From Lithospermum erythrorhizon (lineage: Eukaryota; Streptophyta; Magnoliopsida; Boraginales; Boraginaceae), in NCBI GenBank assembly GCA_019722365.1, contig JADFUC010002075.1, positions 155,197 to 219,196 on the forward strand: a DNA stretch of 64,000 bases, in the 5' to 3' direction. Below the pieces are notes generated by a model that was given only the letters and a program-made list of their open reading frames with translations, searched no databases and was not told where the DNA came from. Each line of letters starts with the position of its first letter. Within the stretch, counting starts at the first letter, position 1. Both the position numbers and the translations under genes were made by a program. Of this stretch, positions 12,301 to 24,676 are shown piece after piece.

Positions 12301-14443
12301 TTTGGTCCATAAACTTATAAAACGTTGGTTGGTGGATCCCAAAATTATAAAAGAGTTGCAACTTGGTGCTAGTTACTATTTGATGATTTGGTTATATGGG
12401 GACCAATTTGATTTTCGTGTCATTTTAGGAACCAAAAGCATAACCACCAACTAACAGAGACCAAAGTGCAATCGGGTCACAATTTGTTTGACCATTTCAC
12501 CAATAACACAACACTTCAACAATGAGATATCAATAGTTCATGAGACTCTTTATTTCAGGTTCTTTGCATGTTAGTATGGTGTTATTAATAGCACATACCC
12601 AATTGTACATGTGAAGCTTTAATCGAAATATGGATCAAATAACTTGTTTTTTGCTACTCTGTTTACAGACCAGGATGCAGAGAAGAAGTCACTAGATTGG
12701 CTAACAAGAATGAAAATTGCATGTGGCATTGCTGAAGGGATTGAATATTTACATGAGAAGGCCAACCCCATAATTATATATCGTGACTTGAAGTGCTCAA
12801 ACATCATGTTGGATGAAGAATTCAATCCGAAACTTTCTGATTACGGATTAGCCAAACTTGGAGCTAATAACATGTCAAATGTGACAGTAATGGGAACCCA
12901 TGGTTATTGTGCTCCCGAATACCAAAAACATGGTGAACTTACTGTCAAATCAGATGTATACAACTTTGGTGTTGTTCTTCTTGAGTTGATTTCTGGACGT
13001 AGAGCGTTGGACACTAGCAAACCAGCAGATGAGCAAAACTTAGTAACATGGGTAAATCTAATCATCCTTTCTCTAGTCTTTCATTCAAACTAGATTTAAA
13101 CTATCTCAGTAAATATTATCATATAGCAGTTTGGTACGAAATAGTTTGTGAGTTGCAGTTTAGTCCCTGAATTGATTAAATGTTTTGTTCTGATATTCAA
13201 AATAAAAAAATATTATGGCAAGAATTGCATTATTTTGGGGCTGAAGTGTTGCAGCCTTTTACTTTTTTTGGATCATTACTGCAAGTTTATGTAATATGGG
13301 TGACTAAACTACAATCAGGGCGTTATCAAGAACTAAAATGCAATCCGATAATATGCAGGGGACCATTTTGACAATTGCATCTTCTAAAGAATATGAGAAT
13401 ATATAAGAGTACAGTTTACAGTTTGATTTGTGTGCGTTAATAAATTTTATGTTTGATTGTAGGCACAACCCATTTTTAGAAATCCAAAGAGGTTCCCGGA
13501 AATGGCAGATCCACGTCTTGGAAATTCATACCCCGAAAAAAGCTTAAATCAAGCTGTTGGAATTGTTGCGATGTGCCTACAAGATGAGCCTGATGTCCGT
13601 CCATTGATTAGTGATGTCGTAGCCAGTCTTGCTTTCCTTGCTATCGTTCAACCAGAAAAACCTGTTGCTTCACCAGATGATCATCCTGGGCGCCCACCAG
13701 AAACGAAAGCTTCACCAGATGATCATCATGTTAGATGGACACCAGAATTGAAAGCTCAGACTAGTCAAGAAAGTCGTCATGATGAAACAGATCATAGTGA
13801 AGAGAGTTCAGAAGCTTCATGGAGCGATTATGAGGAAAGTTTTAATAAAAATCACTATGAAGGACAGAATGATGGGATGGATGAAAATAGCGATTCAGAT
13901 ATCGAATCTGAATCTAGTGAATTGAGCTCACACGTTGAAGAAAAAATCCAACAAGAAAAACAAAAATCCGTCAAATATACTTCAAGCTGGGGACATATGG
14001 ATTCACTAGAATATGAGGTTGCTAGTATGAGCTCAAGTTCAAGCAACAGTGATAATGAATCACCACTTGGAAGTATTGATAAGAGGCACAACAACCTGAA
14101 GTCCCAACATGGCAATGGTTCTTCGAGGATGAAATGCAAAAGCACGAAAATACCTGAAGAGGAACGTCGTGATGGTATTAGCGGGGGCTCACGAAGAAGT
14201 TCTCGAAAGAGAGGTGGTCCTTTGGGCTGGAAAGGTCGAAATGACATGGTATCGAAAAATGAAAATGTTGGTTCATATTCAAGGAAGAGTAGCAATGAAG
14301 GGTCTGATAATGGACTTATCTATGGAAAAAATCATAGTATTTCTTCAAATTCGAGTCAGAGTAGCATTGAAGGATCTGAGGATGGAAGTGTAAGATCAGG
14401 TCACCATAAAGACGATGAAGGATTAGAAGATGTATTACTATAG
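9376..14443 (+). CDS. LIP1/LIP2-like receptor-like cytoplasmic kinase (RLCK VII)
   Basis: Ser/Thr kinase of subfamily RLCK VII (PBS1-like), membrane-associated kinases that relay receptor signals. I infer five exons: 9376-9484, 11576-11742, 11928-12117, 12669-13051 and 13463-14443. All junctions are GT/AG and phases agree, giving 609 aa. Residues 1-36 start MNCFPCF, a Cys-rich N-terminus suited to palmitoylation. The kinase domain spans about 56-345, with K97, alpha-C E113, YRD D195, N200 and DYG D213. Residues 346-609 are an acidic Ser-rich tail. The MNCF start, the [16 protein letters not shown] segment and the long tail point to the pollen-tube-guidance kinases LIP1/LIP2; this assignment is from memory of the family. 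I prefer the Met at 9376 over 9274 because it gives the family N-terminus. Oddities: the glycine loop is GECIFG rather than GEGGFG, DFG is DYG, and the activation loop is about three residues short. Expression and activity cannot be judged. Confidence 0.85.
10478..10797. mobile_element. Stowaway-like MITE in kinase intron 1
   Basis: About 320 bp, very AT-rich. It starts with ttccctccattta (10480-10492) and ends with an imperfect inverse, aaatggaagaaatagta (10783-10799). Its interior, with runs such as tattatgaaaaatta, resembles stretches at 50106-50250 and, inverted, 62500-62640. It lies in the 2.1-kb first intron, so it does not alter the coding sequence. Confidence 0.55.
11430..11495. repeat. 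Short direct repeat in kinase intron 1
   Basis: The 19-mer ttgcttgataacatgaact occurs at 11430-11448 and again at 11477-11495. It lies just upstream of exon 2. No function is evident. Confidence 0.6.
13667..13750 (+). repeat. 42-bp coding tandem repeat in kinase tail
   Basis: Two in-frame copies starting at 13667 and 13709 encode [14 protein letters not shown] and then [19 protein letters not shown] residues (from residue 352). They sit immediately after the kinase domain, at the start of the disordered tail. The first 18 bases of the copies are identical, which suggests a recent slippage duplication. Confidence 0.75.
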
Positions 14444-16899
14444 CATAATAATCTCTCCATTCATCATGTGTGTTATGGGCATGATAAATTTTGTAAATCA
14501 TTGAACATAAGCTTATGATTGTGAAATGAACAATCCATCCCCATTTGTTCCTTGTGATAGTATAATGTATGGGATTATGGGAATATGCTCTATTGTATAT
14601 AAGAACAGAAGTGGAGGGGATGGTGTGAGTTGAAGCAAGAAGTTTTGCTTTTATTTTGATATTCTTTATTTAACTCTCTTTTCGGATATTGTCTTCATGT
14701 AACACAAAATTGAGAATTTTGATGATGATTATTTAGATGAAATCGTATTGGTCATATATATGACTATATTCTATTGCAAACCAAAAATATGTTTTTGTTT
14801 TAATTGTTGTATTAATTAAATAAATTTCAAGCTAATGTCATTGTTTTTCTAGGATTGTTTAATTAGATTTGTTTAAGAAATAATCCACTCTCCATGAGAT
14901 TGACTTTTGCGTTTGCACATTAATAAGATTTTTTCTTGTAAATCCTAGCTTTCACGCAGCCCCAGAAAAAGTAAGAAATAATTAATATCGTTGAAATACA
15001 TAGAATGCCAGATTAATTGAAATATACTGTTATTGGTTGGTGACAAGTTGATAGAAAAAAACAAGCAAAAGTATTGAAAATGTAAGAGTATAATTTGATA
15101 TGCTAGAATGACAAATTATTTTGAAGCAAAAAAAATTATCTTTAGAATGGCAATTATTTTGAAACAAAAAATTATCTTTAGAGCCAGTAAAAAAACCGGA
15201 CGAGTACAATATTGTACAATTGCATTACTGTAATTTTAAGTATGCAGAGGTCATCCATTTTGTCCATAGCAAGGAGCTTTGTAACTTAACTTGAAAATAT
15301 GAGATATTTGAAATAATATTCGTTTGAAACAGATTAATTTGTCTATTCCTTCATTTAGTTTAAATTTAAATATATCGTTCGATTATGGTAATATTCGTAG
15401 GATCACCGATGTATTGGCTAGAGATTATGATGAGCTTCTTAGGGTCATTTCATATCGATATACTATCAAATAATGTTTGATTAGATTTATTAGTATATGG
15501 CTTTTGTCGGCGCAAATTCCTTGTGTGTCTGTAAATGAGTATTAATTTGAATTATAAGCTTCGCAGTTTAAAATAGAATTGTGAGAATATTTAGTGCGAA
15601 ATTCCAATAGATGTAGAAATGCTTTGTGTTAGAACAAAAGGGGATAAGGGAGAGGTTCCATGAATCTGTGATTTTAGGGATAAGAAGTGAAAGGTTACGA
15701 TACCTCACTTGTGACTAAAATAAGGAAAAAAGAAGGTGGAAAGAATTTTTCACTTGCATCACTTTGAAAGCCTAAAAGAGTAGAATTATTAGATATACAT
15801 ATAAAAGTAGCTTTTGGAGATCAAAGCTTGTTCATTCTTTTTAGTATTAACTATAAACTTTGAAATAGTGAAAGACAAAAGCAACATCCTCCGCTAACGG
15901 TCATTGGTAGGTAGAAAAATCATTACATGGCATTCCTTAGTTCATATTGTAAAGGTTCTAGAAAAACTCTGGGAGGGACTTGTTTCTTTCGTTGGTCAGT
16001 CATTCTTAGAAAGCGTTCTGCTTTGGATGTTCGAGAGGATCTCATCGTATTATTCAGTTGTCTTTTGATTCGAAGAACATATATTTTGTCTCTTTAATTA
16101 TTTTTTATGCAACTAGTAGTGATCATGGGATTCGTATTCATAGTATTATTTGAATATTATTCATACGTTAGAATATCCAACAGTGGCCTTAGAGCCGGAT
16201 TACTAGATTGTATTTATGTAATTAATATAATTCATGAATTCATAAGTTCGAATATATGCTATATATTGGTTACTGTTAATCTTTAACTTCGTTTCTGCAT
16301 GAATTAAATATGATTAGTAGTTAGTAAGTTTCGAAATTAATGTATTGTAATACTAGAATAATTTCCCGATTAATTGTTATATCAGTAAAATTATTCAATT
16401 GAGTCGAAAACATGAGTTCGAATTCACCACCACCCGTCGGGATGTGAGGTGTGTGTATGCTACGTACCGCCGCTATAGGTAAGCGATGGTGAAGTTGACT
16501 CTATGTTTTCGAACCCTAGGAGTTGAACACTTGCTCGTCTTGAAACTCTTTTGGTTCGGCCCGTTTATCGTTCGATTGGACTTTTGGCTCGTTAAGATGT
16601 TTGGACGTCAATTAAATTGATTTGTCATTAATTTCATTTTGGGATTAATTTATTCAATTTAATTTGTTACAATTAAATAGTTCTAATTAAATTAGAATTA
16701 GTTTTAATTTATTAAAACTAATACTATTAATTAATTTCTAATTAGATTAGGATTAATTAAAATTTTCGAAATATTTAAATTAGATATAAGTATAAAACTA
16801 AAACTTGAAGTTGAATTTTAAATTCAATATGATTCGGTCTTTTGAATTAGCAATTAAAATTATTTATATTATTTGATAATTAGACAATAGTATATAATT
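14444..16899. other. Kinase 3' UTR and AT-rich intergenic region
   Basis: The 3' UTR probably runs to around 14650-14750, where T-rich and AATAAA-like sequence occurs. The rest, to the start of the right inverted-repeat arm, holds no gene that I can support. It contains scattered AT-rich sequence and a GC-richer stretch around 16430-16560 without long open frames. Confidence 0.5.
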
Positions 16900-19800
16900 C
16901 AATTGATGGAAATGTACTTGTTCGACTTTATTCATCCATACATGTAAAAAATATAATTATGATAATTTATTCATGTATATTATATATTTAGATATATTGA
17001 TGGATGTCATGAGATTTATGATATGACTTATTTGTATTTATGAAATCGTATATTGTTTGCTAAATGAATGACACATGGAATGAGTATTATTTAGTTGTAA
17101 ATATAACTAATTAAAAGATGAGACAGCAGAGAGCTAGGCTACTTGGAAAATAGTTATAAATTAATGTAGTTAGAACTAATCTAAATTTCATCTTTTCACT
17201 TAGTAAAATAAGTATCATACGTATCTCAAAATGTTATATTTATTCTTATAATTGTTGTGTTATAAATTTGGCTTGATTAAATATACGTTTTAGCATAATC
17301 ATAAGTATTACTAAATATAACTAATCCGACCTTTAAGTTAAGTATATTGTCACACCAAAGTCTAAAGTCGGGTATGTTGGAAATCGATGAGAATTGATTA
17401 GTTTATTGTCATAAATGGCGACAATTGTGTATCGATTCATTTTACCAGGTTGGGTTAAATGTGATTATCGAGCTTAGTGTTCAACTTAGTAATTGTATAT
17501 TACTAGTGTGGGTTCGTGATAATTTAGAGTTTATAGCGATTCTTGGAATCTACTCGTTAATCGTTATAATAATAGTAATTGGTCGATTATTATTATTATA
17601 CAAGCTTTACCCAATATCTGGCGTGAAGGTCCTTCTTGTCTGATTGACGTTCAGAGTTATATTTCATGTATGAAATTAAAGAACTATATAATTGAGAAAT
17701 GTATTTCTCAATTACAAAGTACATTTTATGTAGAATGTCGATTGAACAAATAGAATCAATTAAATATGATTATTTAATTGATTCAAAGAATAATCTAGTA
17801 TTTATCGATAGCGAAGATTATTGATATTATTTCATTACTATTTAATTAAGCTTAATTAAATAGTTCAACTAGATGTAACTTCGTTAGTGTCTTAGCAGAC
17901 TAATAGAATGCTTGAGTATTATCTTGGGTTGGCTTATCGGGCTTGTTTAACTGGCACTTATGTAATAGCTTTAGAGTTTCGTCAATAAGTTTTGAGAAAC
18001 TTTTATCACAAAACCCTAAGTGCTTGTCTACGGCGAAATTCTCCCGAAATTTTGGGGTTTTTCTAGTTTTGTTCATCGCTTGTTTACTAAGCATAAAATT
18101 GGTTCTTGATTCGGCTGACCCCTGCAGTGTGGACTGACTAGGAATGTCATCACGATTGATATTGCAATAAAGAGTACGAAGGGAGTCAAATTCCGTTGTG
18201 AATTTAGGCGTGTGGAACTTTAGTGGAATTTATATTGCAGTAAGCCTCTGTTTATTCGTATATTGTAAATATATGTTTTTGTTTAATAATATGATATCGT
18301 TTAAGATCCACTGGAATATAGTTGTATTTTATACTCATATATCCATAGTATTTTCCATCGATTAGCATCATGAGCCAAATTAAAGTTGCTTTACATTATT
18401 TATTTTATGCTTGTTTTGTTTTATCGATTTTTTATTTTTGATTAATTAGCATTCTATATTTAATTAATAAATATATAGTAGAGAATAAATCACCTTCTGA
18501 AATTATTGATTTACACATGTGTTTACAAGTTTATGATGATGTATTATCATATTTATTTAACATAGATTTTGTTTAAATAAATTAAAAGGGCGATTTAATT
18601 GGTTTTGTTTAAATAGTTTTTGTAAAAGCGTGTTTGAGGCTTGTGAATTTTTGTAAAATTAAAACCTAATTTGGAACCCAGATAACACGTAGAAGATCTC
18701 CGTTAAATTTCATAATTTTTGGATTTTCTAAGTGCCCCAAAATATTTGAGATTTACATTTGTTTAATTAATAATTAAATATGAAAAATTTATTTTAATGA
18801 GCGACCGATGGGATTTGTTCAATAAAATTATGTAATTTAGCATTAAATTTCATAGAATTTTGAAAAATTTAAAGCCTCAAAATGATTTTAAGCGAATTAA
18901 ATTAAATTTGAAAAACGAGTTAAATATGGTATTATTACCATAAATCGGCCGGCCAGAGCTTCGGCGACGATGGGCGATTGGTACCATAATGGCGGCGGAC
19001 TGACGACCTACGGCGGTGCAGCGGCGTGTCGATGGTTGGCCGTCGTAGATGCATTGTCGAAGCCCGTTATGGCGTGTGCAATTTTTGAAAGCCACAGTAG
19101 AATTTATTCCTTGTTGGGTTTCATAAGGACTAATTATATTCGGTTTTTATTGATTATTTGTCATTTTAATCACCTAATTGATTGTAATTAATTATGTGAT
19201 GATAATTAATTAATTTCCTTTATATTATATCTTTTTAAATTAATTTAAAAGTAATATAATGATTATAGTAACAATTTAAACAATGTATTTTAGGAATATA
19301 TTTATGATAAATATTTCTAGCAATGCGTATATAGTTAATAATTATTGGTAATAATTATTAATTAGCAATGTATGATAATTGAGTTTATATTAATTAATTT
19401 TAATATATTGTAATTACATGGATTAATTAATTTGATAATTACAAACATCGTTTTCGATGCCATTTAAATATTTATTAAGTTCATTTATGATTTAATAAAG
19501 TGCCTATATTTTGTAATAAGTGATTGGAATGGAGGTATATAGATATATTGCATTTATTTATTTTGCAGTCTGAGGGATTAGTAATGTTGTAAATGACCTT
19601 CAGGTATGTTCTTGTATTTATTTATTTATTGTTTACCCTCTGAAGCTTGAGGCTATACAAGATGAGTTAGTATATAAATATTGTAACAAGTGAAGATATT
19701 GAATCATTTCACGGTGGTGGTACTTGATGGACTCGGATGGATCAGGAAGTACGAATCTGAGGACTTATGTTGGTATTTGATAAATGCTTGTAATAGGTTC

Positions 19801-20400
19801 TAGGGGCCATATATCTCTTGAAAATGTGCATTACTTGTTTTATTTTTTCATATTGCATGTATTGCTTGATTATGTGCTAGTATGTGAGACTAAATGAAAA
19901 CAAAGTAATAATAATCTCGCGATTAAAATTTGAGCAAAGTAGCCCAATTTTAAAGTTGTCTTGATCGATTGCATCGGTGGGCACACCGTGATGGCGGGTG
20001 TTCTGATGTTGCATTTGATATGAAAATGGATCATGTTGAGTGATTTCCACTAACGTTGTGGGCTTTCGGATGATCAATCCAAGTAACACTTTGGTTTTAA
20101 TTGGTATCTTAACCGGTTTCGAGAAGATCTGAATGTTGGGTAGCGTCTTGTAAGAGATCTTTAGTGACCTTGCAAAAGTTATGTAGTTTACATAATTGGT
20201 TGACAACCTACTATTATAAGCTGGATTCAAAATAGCGGTGTTGCCGATTGAATTTAGAAGTGTAATAGAGTCATGATACTAATATATTTGATGAGATTTG
20301 AAGTAATAGTATTTCTTTTACAATTTATTTTGTAAGTGTTTTTAGCGTGATGGTTTCTTGAGTCTCATTGTTTATTTCTTATTCTTGTAAATTAATATAG
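16900..20400. repeat. Right arm of inverted repeat around kinase gene
   Basis: Reverse complement of 4240-8120, with numerous small indels. It contains flank shared with the other arm (16900-17374), LTR copy B (17375-18360), a primer-binding-like site and the AT-rich leader with its GC-rich island (18940-19080). The shared end includes the attgtaagtgtttttagc-type segment near 20320-20350, matching 4280-4320. Confidence 0.75.
18363..18380 (+). other. Copia-type primer binding site, copy B
   Basis: TAGCATCATGAGCCAAAT directly follows LTR copy B and is the counterpart of the site at 6302-6318. It is degenerate relative to TGGTATCAGAGC. Confidence 0.5.
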
Positions 20401-20516
20401 CTCTTTCACAAGCTTCCAGCCCATTTCGGCTTGAAAAGTGCAAGGCAGACTCTTTCCGAATTTTGGCAGTGGTCTCGAAACTAGAGAATCGTTCGAAGCA
20501 AGAAGGCCGAATCTTG

Positions 20517-23080
20517 AAGAAAATTACTATGGATATAGGAGTATAAATACAAATCCATAGTTCGAGGGGATCTTTAAAGTGCATACTCGTTATTGATACA
20601 AAACATATAATTAAATATATGAGCGAGAGGCACTACAGTGCGGCGAATTAAATTAAAAATCTTGTAACTGAGTGCATTTGACTTCCCTTGACTCGCTGTT
20701 GTAATATCGATCGTGTGATATCTACAGTTAGTCATGTAGGGAGGGGTTGAATCGAGAACTAATCTTTCTTTGATATGAGGATGAACAAAACGGAAAAACC
20801 CCAAAATTCTTGGGAGAATTTCGGCCAAGGCGTACTAGGGTTTTGGTGAAAAGTTTTACAAAACTTATGATGAAAAACCGTAAAAGTTTGCTTATAGGGC
20901 TGGGTTAAAACAAACCGATAAGCAACTTGAATTAAGAAATATTAGCTTGACTCGTTAACTACATTAGTTCGTTAAGACACTAATGAGTTGCTAATGAGAT
21001 TGAACTATTTAATTAAGCTAATTAAATAGTAATCGATATCAATAATCTTTCAAGTTGTCGATAAATACTAAAATTACCGAACAATTAAATAACTATTTAA
21101 TTTATTCTATTTGTTCAATCGATATTCTCACATAAAATGTAGAACCGCTGTAATTAATACATTTCTCAATTATATAGTTCTCTTTAATTTCATACATGAA
21201 ATATAACTGGCGTCGGTATGTGTGACATACAGGCTCTGAGATAATGGTAAGTTGTATAGTAATAATAATTGATCAATTACTATTATAACGATTAATGGTA
21301 AGATCATGATATTCATAACCCTTAAATTATCATGAGAACCCCTTGACAATATACAATTACTAAGTTGAACACTAAGTTCTGATAATCACATTTAACTTAA
21401 TTGGTAAATGAATTGCTCTGTGATTATCCATGACGGGCATAATAAATGGAACCAATTCTCATTGATTTCTGACACTCATTTTGCCTGGGCGATTATCTTA
21501 CAATTCCTTTATCCACGCGATCTCTAGTCGTCATTAACCATAAGAAGTGTGTCATGAAACACCAACGACTTTCTTTACTCGAGTATGAGCTGAATAGCAT
21601 TTATGGTCCCATAAACCAATCGGTACCAAGCGTGAGAGGGCACGAGATCTTCCTTGTGGTGAATAAGCATTTATAGGTATCTATGTTTTAGGCTTGAAGA
21701 GTGTAATTAACGATTCGTATTGCCTCTACAGAAAACATAAATTAACCTAGAGTTTAACCTTTTCATTAAATCGAGGATACAACACATGTATATTATATGT
21801 AAATTCAAACGTATAGTCATAGCAAACAAATATATTAAAATATAAGAAGCAATAATATTCAAATATTTGTTCACGTAACACAATGAATACATGCGGCTCA
21901 CGACAGCAACTTTGATAGGCAGTTAGGAGGGGGATTTGTCGTCACTTGATATCTGAGGAAGATGCAGGGCCTCTCGCACGGTTGAGAGTGCGATTGGTTT
22001 ATGGGGCGCCATAAATGCTTATTGATTCATACTTTCGAGTAAAAGAAAGTTGTGGGTGTTTCGCGACAACTTCTTATGGATTGGCAAACTATTTAGAGAT
22101 CGCGTGATAAAGGAATTGTAAGATAATCGTCAAGGGCAAAATTAAGTGTTGAAATCAATGAGAATTGGTTCCACATTTTTATGCGTTGCGACAATTATTA
22201 GCAATTCATTTACCGGTTGGGTTAAATGTGATTATCGAGAACTTAGTGTTCAACAGTAATTGTATATTACTAGTGTGGAGTTCTGGCGTGATAATTTAAG
22301 GGGTTATGGCGATTCTTAGATCTTTACTTTCGTGTCGTTATAATAATAGTAATTGGTCGAATTATTATTGTGCAGCTTGCAATATCGAGCCTAGAAGGTC
22401 ACACACATACGGTGGCGTTGAGTTATATTTCATGTATGAAATTAAAGAACTATATAATTGAGAAATGTATTTCTCGATTACAAGGAGTTACATTTTATGT
22501 AGAATATAGTTAAACAAATAGAATCAATTAAATAGTTATTTAATTGATTGATGAACTAGTATTTATCGATAACTTTGAAGATTATTGATATTGACTCATT
22601 ACTATTTAATTAGCTTAATTAAATAGTTCATTAATTAACTGACTTCATTAGTGTCTTAACGAACTAATAGAGTTAACGAGTGAAATAATATAGCAGGTTC
22701 AACATCGGGCTTGTTTAGCACAGCCACGAGCTTTAGGAATTTCATCGATAAGTTTTTAGCTTTATCACAAACCTAATTGGCATTCACTGGCGAAATTCTC
22801 CCAAAGCCCCAGGGAATTTGGTTTTGATAAATCTTTTGTTCTTAGCATGAATGCTGATTAACCCCTCTGTGTGAACAACCAAAGTATCGTCTGGTCAGTA
22901 TTCTTGACAGGCGGAAGAAGTCAGAGATTCACGTTGTGAACTGAAACTTTAGTGGAGTTGCTCATTGCGATGTCGATACGTTTATTCATGTATTGTAAAT
23001 ATGTGTTTTGTTTAATGTGTAGTATGCGCTAAATCTAGTTTGTATTTATACTCATATCCATAGTATTCACGTCAGTGGGA
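20517..23080. repeat. Palindromic pair of family 1 LTRs
   Basis: The left arm (about 20517-21690) contains an LTR in minus orientation (20517-21474). The right arm (about 21930-23080) contains one in plus orientation (22147-23075). The inverted match continues past the LTR ends: 21474-21660 pairs with 21950-22145. The centre (about 21690-21930) includes the 21661-21905 segment also seen at 295-540. The arms differ by many small indels. The pair interrupts the plus-strand element between leader and gag. Confidence 0.75.
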
Positions 23081-24433
23081 GTCGAGCAGACGGATGAACA
23101 TGTTAGTATGACATACGTGCGTCTGGGATCTTCACCGGTGGGATGGATCGGAGCGATTCACAAGTAAGACTTGAAGCCGACCCATCCATTCTAAATTGTT
23201 ATAAGTAGTTTTTGGTTACTTAAGCGGGTGCATGATGTCAGACGTCGGACCGTGGCAAAAGGGTCATTAATGCGATTAAATGCAGAACTTTAGTGGCGCC
23301 AAAGATTATGCTAATCATAATTGGTGTATGATCGCTATCCGTATAGTGAGGCTTGATCATATAGATATCTTCTTGAGGTGTACTTTGTGTTTTTAGTGAT
23401 TGTGAGCCTTTATTATTTATGTTACATTAGTCGTATTAGAACATTATTATGAATGGCGAATTGTTGTTTGTTTTACATCTTGTTAGTTAAAAAAATGATT
23501 TTGTGAACACTAATAACTCAAAACTCTCGATCCTTGTGTAAAAATGCAAGCGAATGACCTTAACTTCCTAGATTGGGCTAGGAACTTGAGAATAGTTCTC
23601 GAGTAGAGATGACGAATGCGTGTTATCGAAGTTTCCTCGAGGCAGAAGAAGGTGATGAGGAAGCTTGGATTTCTCGACATCATGGGATAGCTCTTACGTC
23701 TCGATGCTTAATGTTGGCAAACATGGAATTGAATCTTCATATTGATTCGAGCATCTAGCGTTCTGAGAGCGTGTAGCTGGAAAAGTTGTTCGAGGAAAAT
23801 GGCCTTGATAGAGAGATCACGATCTTGTTGTGCCGTCGTCGATGAGTAAGCTAGGAAATGGAACTGACCCATGAGTCTCTCCGTGTCATCCAGATGATAG
23901 AAATTTTGGTTGAAATACTAGACTTCAGCTTGGGCCGACGTCTCGAGGGCTGGCGGTGAACATCGTCCTCAGTCGTTGCTGGCTTTGTTAAATCAACTTT
24001 GTGATGACTTGGCGTACACGATTCATGATGGATTGTCGGAGTTGTATCGTATGATCATTAATCTTTGGCGAGAATCTTAAGAAAGGAATGAGAGCACAAC
24101 TACGTTACGATGGTATATAGAACAAGAATAAGTTCAAAAGAAACAGCAGGTTGAAACATAAGCCGTTACCTTGCCGAGAAACGTCCAGAAGGATGCCAAT
24201 AAGAATGATAAATTTCATCATTATGGGGTTATGGGACACTAAAAGTGGAACTGTAAAAAGTACTTGGCAGAAAAGAAGAATGGAACTGGTACCATTCTGA
24301 CTACAAGTATTTACGTTATTACTCTAGAAACTTCTTACTCTAATACTTGGGTGTTAGACATCGGGTCGGGTACTCATATTTGTCGAAATGTGCGGCGCTG
24401 TGAGGAGATAAGAAGGCTAGTGAGAAAGGCGAA

Positions 24434-24676
24434 GTGGACTTAAGAGTTGGAAACGGATCAAAAGTTGATGCTACGTTCGCCGGGTCTACTAAATTAGCAT
24501 TACCTATGGGGTTAAATCTTGTTTTGAACAATATTTACTTTGGACCTGCTTTGAGCAGAAATATTATTTCCATTTCTCGTTTAACTTTAGATGGGTTTTC
24601 AATTTTAATAAATGCCGAATGTTGCTTTATTTCTCGAGATGGAATGATTTATGGTACTGTTTCACTTCAAAGATAG
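24434..24676 (+). pseudogene. Copia gag-pol fragment (protease to pre-integrase)
   Basis: An open stretch of 80 codons within the decayed element, with text such as LVLNNIYFGPALSRNIISI, typical of the segment after the copia aspartic protease. It is among the longest readable pieces of this element. It is not an independent gene. Confidence 0.65.

Noticed and set aside
13855..14295. 146-codon minus-strand frame over the kinase tail
   Set aside because: Shadow of the Ser/Glu-rich coding exon; no protein features.
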